DNA of 64,000 nt from assembly GCF_000718515.1 (NCBI RefSeq), contig NZ_JNZS01000031.1:36537-100536 (forward strand), written 5' to 3'. The notes beneath the pieces were generated by a model. It made no database searches. It was not told where the DNA came from and saw nothing but the letters and a program-made list of their open reading frames with translations. Both the position numbers and the translations under genes were made by a program. This document shows, one piece after another, positions 17,590 through 26,369 of this stretch (position 1 is its first letter; each line of letters starts with the position of its first letter). Origin of the DNA: Micromonospora parva (lineage in GTDB: Bacteria; Actinomycetota; Actinomycetes; Mycobacteriales; Micromonosporaceae).

Positions 17590-19734
17590 TTACAGCAGGT
17601 GGGTGCGGAGGAAATCCAGCTCCAGGGGGAGTAGCCGCTCGGCGGTGCCATTGGAGGCCATGTGGGTGGCCCCGGTCAACGGCAGCACGGCGTGCGGCCG
17701 GCCGGCGCTCAGCAGGGCCGCGGAGAGCCGCAGCGTGTGCGCTGCCACCACGTTGTCGTCCGCCATGCCGTGCACCAGCAGCAACGGGCGGGCCTGGTCC
17801 GGGCCGGTGACCGGCTCGCCGGCCAACTCGACCAGCGAGTGGTGCGCGTAGATGTCCATGCCGTCTTCCGGCAACCCCAGATAACGCTCGGTGTACGCGG
17901 TGTCGTACAGCGCCCAGTCGGTCACCGGCGCACCCGCGATCCCGCACCGGAACAGCTCCGGGTGGCGCAGCACCGCCAACCCGGCCAGCCACCCGCCGAA
18001 CGACCAACCGCGCACCCCCACCCGACCCAGGTCCAGATCCGGGTGCTTGCCGGCGAGCGCGGTCAGCGCGTCGATCTGGTCGGTCAGGATCACGTCGGCG
18101 ACCCGCCGGTGGATCGCCTTCTCGAACGACGGGGCGACGCCCGGCGTACCCCGGTTGTCGATGGTGACCACCGCGAACCCGGCGTCGGCCCACCACTGCC
18201 GTTCCAACCACGCGGCCCGCGCCGCCACGACCTCCTGGTGCCCCGGGCCGCCGTAGATGTCCAGCAGCACCGGCAGCCGTCGGCCCGTCACGTGGTTGTC
18301 CGGGTAGAGCACCGCCGCCGGCAGCCGTCGATCAGTCACCCGTTCCAGCAGCGGCAGTGGGGAGTACGGCGGGGTGGCGGCGAACGACTGCAGTTCGGCG
18401 ATCTCCTCGTTGCCGCGGCGGACCGTCCAGCGCACCCCGGCGTGGTCCAGTGACGCGACGCCGACGGCCAGCACGTCCCCACCCACCGCTGCGGTGTACC
18501 AGCCGGAGTCGGTGGTGAGCCGGCGCGCGTCCACCCCACCGCCGATGGTGGTGCGGACCCGGAACAGGTGCCGTTCGCTCGGCTCGCCGTCGCTCGCCTC
18601 CACCAGCAGGTCGGCCGGGCCGGCGGCGGCCGGCAGCCGACCCACCACCCGCCGCACGTACAGCGACGGCGGGGTCAGCAGGGTGCCGTCCGCGAACAGG
18701 CACCGGGCGTCGTACCCGTCGTGGGCCAGCTCCCCACCGACCAGCACCCGGCCGTCGGGCAGGTGGGCGGGGGTGCCGGCGATCGGTTCGACCCAGCGCG
18801 GGTCGGCCAGTTCGGCGTGCACCTGCGTCTCACCCGTTCGTGGGTCCACGGCCAGCACCAGCCCGTGCTGCTGCGAGCGGCGCAGCACGGTGATCAACGG
18901 GCTGCCCTCGCCCCAGCTGACCCCGGTCAGGTACGGGTAGGTCTCCCGGTCCCAGTGCACGTCGACCCAGCCGTCGTCCAGGTCCAGCAGGTGCAGGCTG
19001 ACCTCCGCGTTCGGCCCACCGGCCCGGGGGTACGCCACCGCCGTCGGCGGGCTCGCCGGCTGCGCCGGGTCGTGCAGGTGCCACCGCTCCAGGCGGGACT
19101 CGTCGACCCGGGCGGCGAGCACCATCCGGCCGTCCGGCGCCCACCAGTACCCCCGGTACCGGCCGAACTCCTCCGCCGCGATGTGCTCGGCCAACCCCCA
19201 GCTCACCCCGGCGTCCTCGCCGGCCAGCAGGGTGTCGGTGCCGTCGCTGTCGATCACCCGCAGCTCACCCCGACGCACACCGTCGGCGGCGTCCGTCACG
19301 TACGCCAGGCGTTGCCCGCTCGGGTCCGGACGGGGGTCCAGCACCGGGCCGACGGCCGCCACCTCCACCACGTCGCCGTGCACCAGGTCGGCCCGGAACA
19401 GCCGCCCGGCCAGCGCGAACACCGCAACCCGGCCGGCCGCGTCCAACGCGTACGAGCCGATGCCGGCGGCGCTGAGCCGCAGACGCTCGCGCAGCGCCCG
19501 TTCGCCGGGGGAGAGGGACCGGACGTCCCCGCCCTCGCCCAGCAGGGTCGCCGGATCGGCGACCAGCCGCTCCTCGCCGGTGCTGACGTCCAGCAGCCAG
19601 AGCGCGTCCGCCGGATCCTCGGGGCCGGCGGAGCGCAGGAAGATCACCCGGGAGCCGTCCTCAGCCACCGAGACAGCGCGTGGCGCGCCGTGGCTGAACC
19701 GGCGGGTGCGGGCGGCCAGCTCCGGAAAGTCCAC
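17590..19734 (-). CDS. S9 family dipeptidyl peptidase (DPP4-like)
   Basis: 714 residues from a GTG (MDFPELAARTRRFSHGAPRAVSV) with a TACGAT box 7 bases upstream, suggesting a leaderless transcript. The N-terminal 450 residues form the DPP4-type beta-propeller (repeated WAPDGR, SPSGQRL-like blades and the GLAEHIAAEEFGRYRGYWW motif with the Glu pair that holds the substrate amino terminus). The C-terminal alpha/beta hydrolase has YGGPGHQ, nucleophile GWSFGGW, Asp in HGMADDNV and His in GATHMAS. No signal peptide is seen, so it is probably cytosolic and removes dipeptides from peptide N-termini, possibly after import by the dipeptide ABC system. Confidence 0.93.
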   Translation of the reverse strand: MDFPELAARTRRFSHGAPRAVSVAEDGSRVIFLRSAGPEDPADALWLLDVSTGEERLVADPATLLGEGGDVRSLSPGERALRERLRLSAAGIGSYALDAAGRVAVFALAGRLFRADLVHGDVVEVAAVGPVLDPRPDPSGQRLAYVTDAADGVRRGELRVIDSDGTDTLLAGEDAGVSWGLAEHIAAEEFGRYRGYWWAPDGRMVLAARVDESRLERWHLHDPAQPASPPTAVAYPRAGGPNAEVSLHLLDLDDGWVDVHWDRETYPYLTGVSWGEGSPLITVLRRSQQHGLVLAVDPRTGETQVHAELADPRWVEPIAGTPAHLPDGRVLVGGELAHDGYDARCLFADGTLLTPPSLYVRRVVGRLPAAAGPADLLVEASDGEPSERHLFRVRTTIGGGVDARRLTTDSGWYTAAVGGDVLAVGVASLDHAGVRWTVRRGNEEIAELQSFAATPPYSPLPLLERVTDRRLPAAVLYPDNHVTGRRLPVLLDIYGGPGHQEVVAARAAWLERQWWADAGFAVVTIDNRGTPGVAPSFEKAIHRRVADVILTDQIDALTALAGKHPDLDLGRVGVRGWSFGGWLAGLAVLRHPELFRCGIAGAPVTDWALYDTAYTERYLGLPEDGMDIYAHHSLVELAGEPVTGPDQARPLLLVHGMADDNVVAAHTLRLSAALLSAGRPHAVLPLTGATHMASNGTAERLLPLELDFLRTHLL

Positions 19735-19741
19735 ACGCCAA

Positions 19742-19747
19742 ATCGTA
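19742..19747 (-). promoter_or_regulatory. Leaderless -10 box of the S9 peptidase gene
   Basis: Read on the minus strand, TACGAT ends 7 bases before the GTG start at 19734. Confidence 0.6.
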
Positions 19748-19816
19748 GAGCCGCAGCGGAGGTGATGTGGCCGACCTGGGCGGACGCGTCAGCCTCGGCC
19801 GGGGAGAACTGCCAGT

Positions 19817-19822
19817 TAGAGT
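19817..19822 (+). promoter_or_regulatory. Leaderless -10 box of mshB
   Basis: TAGAGT ends 7 bases before the GTG at 19830. It is the basis for choosing that start over the longer in-frame one at 19767. Confidence 0.6.
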
Positions 19823-19829
19823 GACCGTC

Positions 19830-20747
19830 GTGACGATGCTGCCCGACCGCCGCCTGCTGCTGGTCCACGCGCACCCCGATGACGAGTCGATCGGCACCGG
19901 CTCGACGATGGCTCACTACGCCGCCGCCGGCGCGCACGTCACCCTGGTGACCTGCACGCTCGGCGAGGAGGGCGAGATCCACGTGCCCGCGTTGGCCCAG
20001 CTCGCCGCCGCCGAGGCCGACCAGCTCGGCGGGTACCGCATCGCCGAGCTGGCTGCCGCGTGTGCCGCGCTCGGCGTCCGCGACCACCGCTTCCTCGGCG
20101 GCGCGGGCCGATACCGCGACTCCGGGATGATGGGGCTCGCGACCAACGAGCACCCCCGGGCCTTCTGGCAGGCCGACCTCGACGAGGCCGCCGGGCATCT
20201 CGTGGAGATCATGCGGGAGGTACGCCCACAGGTGCTCGTCACGTACGACCCGAACGGCTTCTACGGCCACCCCGACCACATCCAGGCGCACCGGGTGGCC
20301 ATGCGCGCCGTCGAGCTGGCCGCCGCGCAGGGCTGCGCCCCGGCGAAGGTCTACTGGACGGCCATGCCGCTCAGCGTCCTGGAAGCCGGCATGGCGCACT
20401 TCGCCGAGTCGTCCGACAACCCGTTCGGCGGCATCGAGGACATCGCCGACCTGCCCTTCGGCACCCCGGACGCCCAGATCGCCGCCCGGATCGACGGCAC
20501 CGACCAGCACCTGGCCAAGGAGGCCGCGATGCGGGCGCACGCCACCCAGATCCCGGCCAACTCCTGGCTCTACTCGATCGCCGGCAACTTCGGCGGCGAG
20601 TTCATGGGTGTGGAGTTCTTCACCCTCGCGGTCGGCGAGAAGGGTCCGGGCGCCGGGCCGTACGGCTGGGAGGACGACCTCTTCGCCGGTCTGCCCGCGC
20701 AGCCCGCCCCGGACCGTTCCCCGGTCGCGGCGGCGGGTCTGCGGTGA
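19830..20747 (+). CDS. mshB: N-acetyl-GlcN-Ins deacetylase of mycothiol biosynthesis (MshB)
   Basis: 305 residues, essentially the length of mycobacterial MshB. It removes the acetyl group from N-acetylglucosaminyl-inositol, the second enzymatic step to mycothiol. The zinc motif AHPDDE is at about residues 14-19 and the distal ligand segment [12 protein letters not shown] follows. Other family blocks are [28 protein letters not shown] and HATQIP. The start at GTG 19830 is set by the -10 box. The paralogous conjugate amidase Mca is an alternative, but the length, the MMG segment and the ATQI stretch favour MshB. The stop overlaps the next gene (GTGA). Confidence 0.9.
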   Translation: MTMLPDRRLLLVHAHPDDESIGTGSTMAHYAAAGAHVTLVTCTLGEEGEIHVPALAQLAAAEADQLGGYRIAELAAACAALGVRDHRFLGGAGRYRDSGMMGLATNEHPRAFWQADLDEAAGHLVEIMREVRPQVLVTYDPNGFYGHPDHIQAHRVAMRAVELAAAQGCAPAKVYWTAMPLSVLEAGMAHFAESSDNPFGGIEDIADLPFGTPDAQIAARIDGTDQHLAKEAAMRAHATQIPANSWLYSIAGNFGGEFMGVEFFTLAVGEKGPGAGPYGWEDDLFAGLPAQPAPDRSPVAAAGLR

Positions 20748-21202
20748 CGCTGCCGGCCGCACCGGTGACGGTCGTGGACGACCAGGAAGCCCCGCCCCCG
20801 GCGGGGCCACCGCCGCGACTGGTGGACCTGGGTCTGCGGCTGGTCGGTGCGCTCGTCGTGGCCGTCGCCGGGGTGGTGACCGGCGTGCTGGAGCTGCTGC
20901 TCGCCACGGTCCGCGTCGGCGGGCAACTGGTCGGTGTGTCGGTGCTCCTCGCCATCGGCGCCAACATCGTGTTGAGCTGGTTCGCGCACGAGGCGGTCGG
21001 CCGTCGCTGGGCGGTGGCGCTGCCGGCGGTGCCGTGGTTCGCGCTGATGGCGGTCGCCGCCATCCGGACCAGCGAGGGCGACCTGCTGCTGGCCGGCGAC
21101 AACTGGGTCGGGCTGGCCATGATCGTGGCGGGCGCGATGACGTTCGCGGTGATGGGTTTCCGGCAGATTCTCGCCCCGCAGCCGCCCATGCTCGGCGGCT
21201 GA
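20744..21202 (+). CDS. Small polytopic membrane protein, function unknown
   Basis: 152 residues starting at a GTG that overlaps the mshB stop, so translation is coupled. After a proline-rich 30-residue N-terminus there are four hydrophobic segments: [59 protein letters not shown] and [19 protein letters not shown]. No catalytic motif was recognised. A similar membrane protein often follows mshB in actinobacteria, but its role in mycothiol metabolism is not established. Confidence 0.8.
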   Translation: MTLPAAPVTVVDDQEAPPPAGPPPRLVDLGLRLVGALVVAVAGVVTGVLELLLATVRVGGQLVGVSVLLAIGANIVLSWFAHEAVGRRWAVALPAVPWFALMAVAAIRTSEGDLLLAGDNWVGLAMIVAGAMTFAVMGFRQILAPQPPMLGG

Positions 21203-21307
21203 CGCCGTGGCTGCTGCCGGCTGATGACGGATCCCAGGTAAGGGTGGTAGATATTCCTGCCAGGGATGCGAACCCCACGACGGGGCGTACGGCAGGAGGG
21301 TCCGGCG

Positions 21308-21772
21308 ATGGACAAGCGGTGGCGTGACATCGGGGTGCTCGTAGCAGCGTTGTTCGCGGTCAACGTGGTCGCCCGGCTGATCACCGAGTTCGGCTTCGAC
21401 GGTGACGACACCGCCGCCGACCGGGTGTCGCTGACGATGTTCGCGGTGATCGGGTTGATCCTCGCCGTTGTCGCCTTCCGCTGGGGTCGACGCCGGCCGT
21501 TGGCGGACTGGGCGGCTGACATGGCCCTCGTGGTGCCGGTGGCGATGGTGTTGACAGTGCTGGTCGGGCCCCTGCTGGTCGGTCACAACCCGTTCGCCGG
21601 TGGCGCGGGGACGTTCTTCGCCCAGATCTGGCTCTACCTGCTCGCCACCGGCGCGGGGGTGCTGGTCGGTTACCTGGTGCTCACCGCGCTCGGCCGTGAC
21701 TACCGCTCTCAGCAGCTCAAGCGGTACGCGGAGGTCAAGGCCGCCAAGCCGCGCCGGGTCGTGCGCCGCTGA
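21308..21772 (+). CDS. Small polytopic membrane protein, function unknown
   Basis: 154 residues from MDKRWRDIGVLVAALFAVNVVARL with GGAGG upstream. Four hydrophobic segments are visible, the last around IWLYLLATGAGVLVGYLVLTAL, and the C-terminal tail is basic and cytoplasmic (RYAEVKAAKPRRVVRR). A likely -10 (TAGATAT near 21250) precedes it, so it is probably transcribed separately from mshB. Not recognised beyond that. Confidence 0.78.
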   Translation: MDKRWRDIGVLVAALFAVNVVARLITEFGFDGDDTAADRVSLTMFAVIGLILAVVAFRWGRRRPLADWAADMALVVPVAMVLTVLVGPLLVGHNPFAGGAGTFFAQIWLYLLATGAGVLVGYLVLTALGRDYRSQQLKRYAEVKAAKPRRVVRR

Positions 21773-21849
21773 CCACCGGCCCAGCCCGACCCGCGCCAGC
21801 CTCGGCCCGTCCGGCGGTACGTGTGGCGGTCCGTCCCACGCCCCCAAGC

Positions 21850-21968
21850 TTGATCGACTCGGTTTCCGTGAAGTCGGGGTGTCCCGGGCGCCGGAATGCC
21901 GCGATTTCCGGAAAGTCGAGTCGACCACCGCCGGGACGCCGCGACTTGTTGACAGTCGAGTCGATCAT
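21850..21968 (+). repeat. Interspersed palindromic repeat, copy A
   Basis: Begins TGATCGACTCGGTTTC and ends in the complement CGAGTCGATCA (arms 21851-21861 and 21957-21967), with an internal GAAAGTCGAGTCGACC partner. It lies between two convergent genes and reaches into the GNAT stop codon. A related copy in the other orientation is at 63867-63942. Confidence 0.7.
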
Positions 21969-23050
21969 CTGTCCGGGGCGACCCGGGTCAGGTAGGTGTG
22001 GTGGGTGACGAACCCGAGCCGCTGGTAGAGCGCGACCGCCGCTTCGTTGCGCTGCTCGACCTGAAGAAAGGCGTGCGTTGCGCCGCCGGACGCCCCCCAG
22101 CCGGCCAGTTCGTTGATCACACGGCGAGCCAGTCCCTGTCGGCGGGCCACCGGCAGCACTTCGATCAGGCTGAGGCCCAGCCAGCGCCCCTGGCCGGTCA
22201 CCGTGCCACGGCCGATCGCCACCAGGGTGCCGTCGGCGTACACGTGGGCGAAGCGGACCTGGTCCACCGCGGAGAGGACGTGCCGGGCGGCCTCCGGTAG
22301 GCCGCCCTTGCGCCCGGCGGCGATGGCCAGCCACTCGTCGCTCGGCGTGGCGGCCAGATCGACGACCGCACTGCTCCCGCCGGCTGGCGCACCGGCGGCG
22401 GCGTCGATCCGAGCGGCGGCGTCCGGTGTGCCGGAGGCGGGGTCGGCAGTATCGGTCGGTGCACCCCTGGCGTCGCCCTGGTCGGTGGCCGTGCCGCAGT
22501 GCTCGTCGGCGGAGGCCGACGCGAGCCGGGGGAGCGGCGCGGTCTGCACCAGCGTCGGTGGGCGGGTGCCCCAGCCGCGGGCGTCCAGTTCGGCGCCGAC
22601 CGGGGCGGCGAGCGGCAGCGGCGTGTTGACCAACGCGGGTTGGCCCAGCTCGGCGTACCAGCGCTGCACGGCGTCGACAGCGGCGGCCAGCGGCCGGTCC
22701 GGATCGCCGATCGGCAGTGCCGAGTTGGCGCGCCCGGTCCAGCCCTCGGCCGACCGGAGCAGCCAGTCACCCAGCCGGCCCCGGGTCGGTGCCGGCCAGG
22801 CCTCGTCGGCGGCCCGCTCCAGCGCCACCACCGCGGCGGCGGTCGGCCGACGGGTCGGCGGTACGCGCTTGGCCCGGTGGACCTGCGCCACCGGAACCCG
22901 AAGCTGCCCCTGCGCGGTGGCCAGCGTGAGATGAGTCTCGCTCAGCTCGACCAGCTCGCCGAGAGCGTCGGAGAATAGCGGGCGGCCCTCGCGAATCCCC
23001 ACAATCCGGCGGACCACGATTCGGTGTCCCACATCCTGCTGTCGGAGCAC
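21965..23050 (-). CDS. GNAT-family N-acetyltransferase
   Basis: 361 residues from a GTG preceded by GGGGAGGGGG. A poorly conserved N-terminal region (residues 1-230) contains an SH3-like start (RIVGIREGRPLFSDALGELVEL) and a low-complexity Ala/Asp/Gly linker around 180-225. The C-terminal acetyltransferase has motif A WLGLSLIEVLPVARRQGLARRVINELAGWG, where the Q-x-x-G/A pyrophosphate loop binds acetyl-CoA, then FLQVEQRNEAAVALYQRLGF. Substrate unknown. It is divergent from the ferredoxin gene. Confidence 0.85.
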   Translation of the reverse strand: MLRQQDVGHRIVVRRIVGIREGRPLFSDALGELVELSETHLTLATAQGQLRVPVAQVHRAKRVPPTRRPTAAAVVALERAADEAWPAPTRGRLGDWLLRSAEGWTGRANSALPIGDPDRPLAAAVDAVQRWYAELGQPALVNTPLPLAAPVGAELDARGWGTRPPTLVQTAPLPRLASASADEHCGTATDQGDARGAPTDTADPASGTPDAAARIDAAAGAPAGGSSAVVDLAATPSDEWLAIAAGRKGGLPEAARHVLSAVDQVRFAHVYADGTLVAIGRGTVTGQGRWLGLSLIEVLPVARRQGLARRVINELAGWGASGGATHAFLQVEQRNEAAVALYQRLGFVTHHTYLTRVAPDR

Positions 23051-23129
23051 GATCGACCCCCTCCCCGGCGAGATACTAGGCTCTTACCGTCGCGGGAGAT
23101 CGCGGCGAGTCTTGCGGAGGAGAAGACCG

Positions 23130-23456
23130 GTGACCTACATCATCGCCGAGCCGTGCGTAGATGTGCTCGACAAGGCATGCATCGAGGAGTGCCCGGTCGA
23201 CTGCATTTACGAGGGCAACCGGATGCTCTACATCCACCCCGACGAGTGCGTCGACTGTGGTGCCTGTGAGCCCGTCTGCCCCGTGGAGGCGATCTTCTAC
23301 GAGGACGACGTCCCGGAGCAGTGGAAGGACTACACCGGCGCGAACTACGAGTTCTTCGAGGATCTGGGCTCGCCCGGTGGTGCCTCGAAGATCGGCAAGG
23401 TGGAGAAGGACGCCACCTTCGTCGCCGCGCAGCCGCCGCGCGGCGAGGGCCACTGA
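23130..23456 (+). CDS. fdxA: 7Fe ferredoxin (3Fe-4S/4Fe-4S)
   Basis: 108 residues from GTG, RBS GGAGGAG. Cysteines at about 9, 17, 21, 25, 40, 43, 46 and 50 give the FdxA pattern: CVDVLDKACIEECPVDC for the 3Fe/4Fe part and CVDCGACEPVCP for the 4Fe part. The C-terminal extension has EQWKDYTGANYEFF. It is a low-potential electron carrier. The stop codon overlaps the start of the dapC reading frame, an arrangement found widely in actinobacteria. Confidence 0.95.
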   Translation: MTYIIAEPCVDVLDKACIEECPVDCIYEGNRMLYIHPDECVDCGACEPVCPVEAIFYEDDVPEQWKDYTGANYEFFEDLGSPGGASKIGKVEKDATFVAAQPPRGEGH

Positions 23457-24556
23457 ACCGGCCCGCGCCGGTCTCGTCGCGGCTGCCCGAGTTCACCTGG
23501 GACACCCTGGACGCCGCGGCCACACTGGCCGCGGCGCATCCGGAGGGCCTGATCAACCTCTCCATGGGTACGCCGGTCGACCCGGTGCCCGAGGTGATCC
23601 GGCGGGCGCTTGCTGACGCGTCCGACGCTCCCGGTTACCCGCTGACCGCCGGCACCCCGGCGTTGCGGGCCGCCATCGCGGCGTGGGTGTCCCGGGCCTG
23701 TGGCGCTGGCGTCGACGGTCTCGGAGTGCTGCCGACCATCGGCTCGAAGGAGCTGGTGGCCTGGCTGCCGACGCTGCTCGGGATCGGCCCGGGGGACGTG
23801 GTGGTGGTGCCGTCGATCGCGTACCCCACCTACGAGGACGGTGCCCGGCTGGCCGGCGCCACCGTCGTCCGTACCGACTCGCTCACCTCGCTCGGGCCGA
23901 CCCCACGGGTCCGGCTGGTCTGGGTCAACTCGCCCGGCAACCCGACCGGCCGGGTGTTGCCAGCGGCGCACCTGCGCAAGGTGGTCGACTGGGCCCGCGA
24001 GCGCGGCGCCGTCGTCGCGAGCGACGAGTGCTACCTGCCCCTGGGCTGGTCGGCCGACCCGGTTTCGGTGCTGTCTCCGCAGGTCAGCGGGGGCAGCTAC
24101 GCCGGGGTGCTGGCCGTGCACTCGCTCTCCAAGCGGTCCAACCTCGCCGGCTACCGGGCCGGGTTCGTCGCCGGCGACCCGGCGCTCGTCGCCGAGCTGC
24201 TCAAGGTGCGCAAGCACGCCGGCATGATCGTGCCCGCGCCGGTGCAGGCGGCCATGGTGGCAGCGCTGGAGGACGAGCGACACGCCGAGGAGCAGCGGGA
24301 GCGTTACCGCGCCCGGCGGGAGGTGCTCACCGCGGCGTTCACCGGTGCCGGGTTCACCGTCGAGCACTCCGAGGCGGGCCTGTACCTCTGGCTGACCAGA
24401 GGTGAGGACTGCTGGCAGACGGTCGACTGGCTGGCCCGACGCGGCATCCTGGTCGCCGCCGGCGTCTTCTACGGCCCCACGGCCGGGCAGCATGTCCGCG
24501 TCGCCCTGACCGAGTCCGACGAGCACGTCGCCGCCGTCGCCGCGCGCCTGGCCTGA
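23453..24556 (+). CDS. dapC: N-succinyl-L,L-diaminopimelate aminotransferase (apparent CTG start)
   Basis: A 367-residue fold-type I PLP aminotransferase: PGYPLTAGTPALRAAI near the N-terminus, SPGNPTGRV, and the PLP-lysine motif SLSKRSNLAGYRAGF. It converts N-succinyl-2-amino-6-ketopimelate to succinyl-DAP in lysine and cell-wall precursor synthesis. The conserved N-terminus (RPAPVSSRLPEFTWDTLDAA) begins directly at the fdxA stop. The only in-frame start candidate there is a CTG whose last two bases are in the fdxA TGA (CTGA). No ATG, GTG or TTG exists in frame before MGTPVDPVPE, which would cut into the fold. Translation is probably coupled to fdxA. Confidence 0.85.
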   Translation: MNRPAPVSSRLPEFTWDTLDAAATLAAAHPEGLINLSMGTPVDPVPEVIRRALADASDAPGYPLTAGTPALRAAIAAWVSRACGAGVDGLGVLPTIGSKELVAWLPTLLGIGPGDVVVVPSIAYPTYEDGARLAGATVVRTDSLTSLGPTPRVRLVWVNSPGNPTGRVLPAAHLRKVVDWARERGAVVASDECYLPLGWSADPVSVLSPQVSGGSYAGVLAVHSLSKRSNLAGYRAGFVAGDPALVAELLKVRKHAGMIVPAPVQAAMVAALEDERHAEEQRERYRARREVLTAAFTGAGFTVEHSEAGLYLWLTRGEDCWQTVDWLARRGILVAAGVFYGPTAGQHVRVALTESDEHVAAVAARLA

Positions 24557-24691
24557 TCGCGGTCCGGGCGGGTCGAGCCGTCCCGGGTCCGCGGCGCGAC
24601 GACCGGCCCGCGCCGACCGATATCCTCGGCGCCGGACCTGGTCGGGGCCGTCGCGGCCCCGCGAGCCCAGCAGGAACATCGAGGTGTGCGG

Positions 24692-25711
24692 ATGGTGGAC
24701 AGGCCAGGTGCGCGGGTGCGGGCGGCGGTGGTCGGCACCGGCCTGATCGGTGGTTCGCTGCTGCTCCGGCTGGTGGCCGCCGGCGTCGACGTGGTCGGGT
24801 GGGACCCGGACGAGGCCACCCGGCGGGAGACCCGACGGGCGGGCGTACCCGCGCCGGACCGGCTGGTCGAGGCGGTGGCCGACCGGGACGTGGTCTTCCT
24901 GTGCGGGCCGCTGCCCACCCTGCCGTCGACGCTGGTCGAGGTGGCGGCGATGACCGGTGAGCGGTGTGTGCTGACCGACGTCGGCAGCACCAAGGAACAG
25001 GTGGCGGCGTTCGCCGCCGCGCAGGGGCTGACGCACCGGTTCGTGCCCGGCCACCCGATGGCGGGCACCGACCGGGCCGGGCTGACCGCCGCGCGGGCGG
25101 ACCTGCTCACCGGCGCGGCCTGGGTGCTCTGTCCGGCCCCCGGGCCGGCGATCACCGCGTTCCGCTGGCTGGCCGCGCTGCTGGTGGAGCACTTCGAGGC
25201 CCGGGTGGTGCCGATGTCGGCCACTGAGCACGACTCGGCCGCCGCGCTCGCCTCACACGTGCCGCACCTGCTCGCCGGCGCGCTGGCCGGTGCTGTGCAG
25301 CGCGCACCACTGCGCGACGCGATACTCGCGCTCGCCGCCGGCAGCTTCTCCGACGGCACCCGGGTCGCCGGGACCCCGGCCGATCGGACCGCCAACATGC
25401 TGCTGGGCAACCGGGACCAGGTGCTGCGGGAGCTGGCCGAGGTCACCAGGTTCCTGGACGACCTGACCACCGCGCTGCGCGCCGACGACGCCGCCGGGCT
25501 CACCGCCCGGTACGACGAGGCGCGCGCCGCCCGCGCGGCGCTGCGCGACCGGCGGTTCGACGCGGACGACAGGCGGTTCCCGGCCGGTGGTGACCACGCC
25601 GCAGAGGTGTCCTGGCTGCGGGAGCTGGGGGTGAGCGGCGGCCATCTGAGCGGTCTGCACGTCGACGCGGACACTGTCTCCTACGCGGCGCGGCGTCCCG
25701 TGGCTGACTAG
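24692..25711 (+). CDS. tyrA: Prephenate dehydrogenase
   Basis: 339 residues from ATG 24692, with GAGG 8 bases before it and a probable TATCCT -10 near 24620. The NAD-binding motif VVGTGLIGGS is at about residues 14-22; catalytic His and Ser positions are suggested by HRFVPGHPMAGTDRAGL and TEHDSAAALASHVPHLLA. It oxidatively decarboxylates prephenate to 4-hydroxyphenylpyruvate for tyrosine. There is no ACT regulatory domain, so feedback control is not obvious. The C-terminal tail (DRRFDADDRRFPAGGDHAAEVSW) is less conserved. Confidence 0.88.
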   Translation: MVDRPGARVRAAVVGTGLIGGSLLLRLVAAGVDVVGWDPDEATRRETRRAGVPAPDRLVEAVADRDVVFLCGPLPTLPSTLVEVAAMTGERCVLTDVGSTKEQVAAFAAAQGLTHRFVPGHPMAGTDRAGLTAARADLLTGAAWVLCPAPGPAITAFRWLAALLVEHFEARVVPMSATEHDSAAALASHVPHLLAGALAGAVQRAPLRDAILALAAGSFSDGTRVAGTPADRTANMLLGNRDQVLRELAEVTRFLDDLTTALRADDAAGLTARYDEARAARAALRDRRFDADDRRFPAGGDHAAEVSWLRELGVSGGHLSGLHVDADTVSYAARRPVAD

Positions 25712-25714
25712 GCT
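25709..25714 (+). promoter_or_regulatory. Leaderless -10 box of the SIMPL gene
   Basis: TAGGCT ends 7 bases before the ATG at 25722 and overlaps the end of tyrA. Confidence 0.6.
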
Positions 25715-25721
25715 GAGGGGC

Positions 25722-26369
25722 ATGGCGGTGGACGGTCCGGTGGTGCAGGTGCGCGGCGAGGCGTACCAGGAGGTGCCGCCCGAGCTGGCCCGGTTCGCGG
25801 TCACCGCGACAGCCCGCGACCGGGACCGGGAGGCGACGCTGACCCGGTTGGCCGAGCGGGCCGCGGCGGTCCGGGTGCTGTTGGACGGCTCCGGGCCGGC
25901 GGTGGCCCGGCGGGAGACCGGCGACCTGCGGGTGTGGCCGGAGACCCGGCGCTCGGGTGAGCGGGTGGTCGCCTGGCACGGCAGTGTCACCACCACCGTC
26001 ACCGTCACCGACTTCACCGCGCTGGGTGAGCTGATGCTCCGGCTCGCCGACCAGGACCAGGTCGAGGTGGCCGGCCCGTGGTGGGAGCTCCGTCCGGACA
26101 GCCCCGCCCATCGTGCGGCCCGGCACGCCGCGATCAGCGACGCGCTGCTGCGCGCCCGGGAGTACGCGGAGGCGCTGGGCGCGCGGGTCACCTCGTTGAT
26201 CGAGCTGGCCGACGCGGGCCCCGTCGACCGGCCGATGTTCGCCCGTGCGGCCTTCGCCGGGGCCGCCGACGCGGGCGGTCCGCCGGAGCTTCAGCTGGAC
26301 CCGCAGCCGCAGACCGTGCAGGCGGCCGTGCAGGCGCGGTTCACCATCAGCGACCCGGTTCTGGGCTGA
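25722..26369 (+). CDS. SIMPL (DUF541) domain protein
   Basis: 215 residues (MAVDGPVVQVRGEAYQEVPPELARFAVTATARDRDR). The SIMPL/DUF541 fold is indicated by GEAYQEVPPELARFAVTATA at the start, DFTALGELMLRLADQDQVEVAGPWW and HAAISDALLRAREYAEALGARV. Many relatives have a signal peptide; none is seen here, so this one is probably cytoplasmic. The stop overlaps the kinase ATG by one base, indicating coupling. Biochemical role is unknown. Confidence 0.85.
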   Translation: MAVDGPVVQVRGEAYQEVPPELARFAVTATARDRDREATLTRLAERAAAVRVLLDGSGPAVARRETGDLRVWPETRRSGERVVAWHGSVTTTVTVTDFTALGELMLRLADQDQVEVAGPWWELRPDSPAHRAARHAAISDALLRAREYAEALGARVTSLIELADAGPVDRPMFARAAFAGAADAGGPPELQLDPQPQTVQAAVQARFTISDPVLG

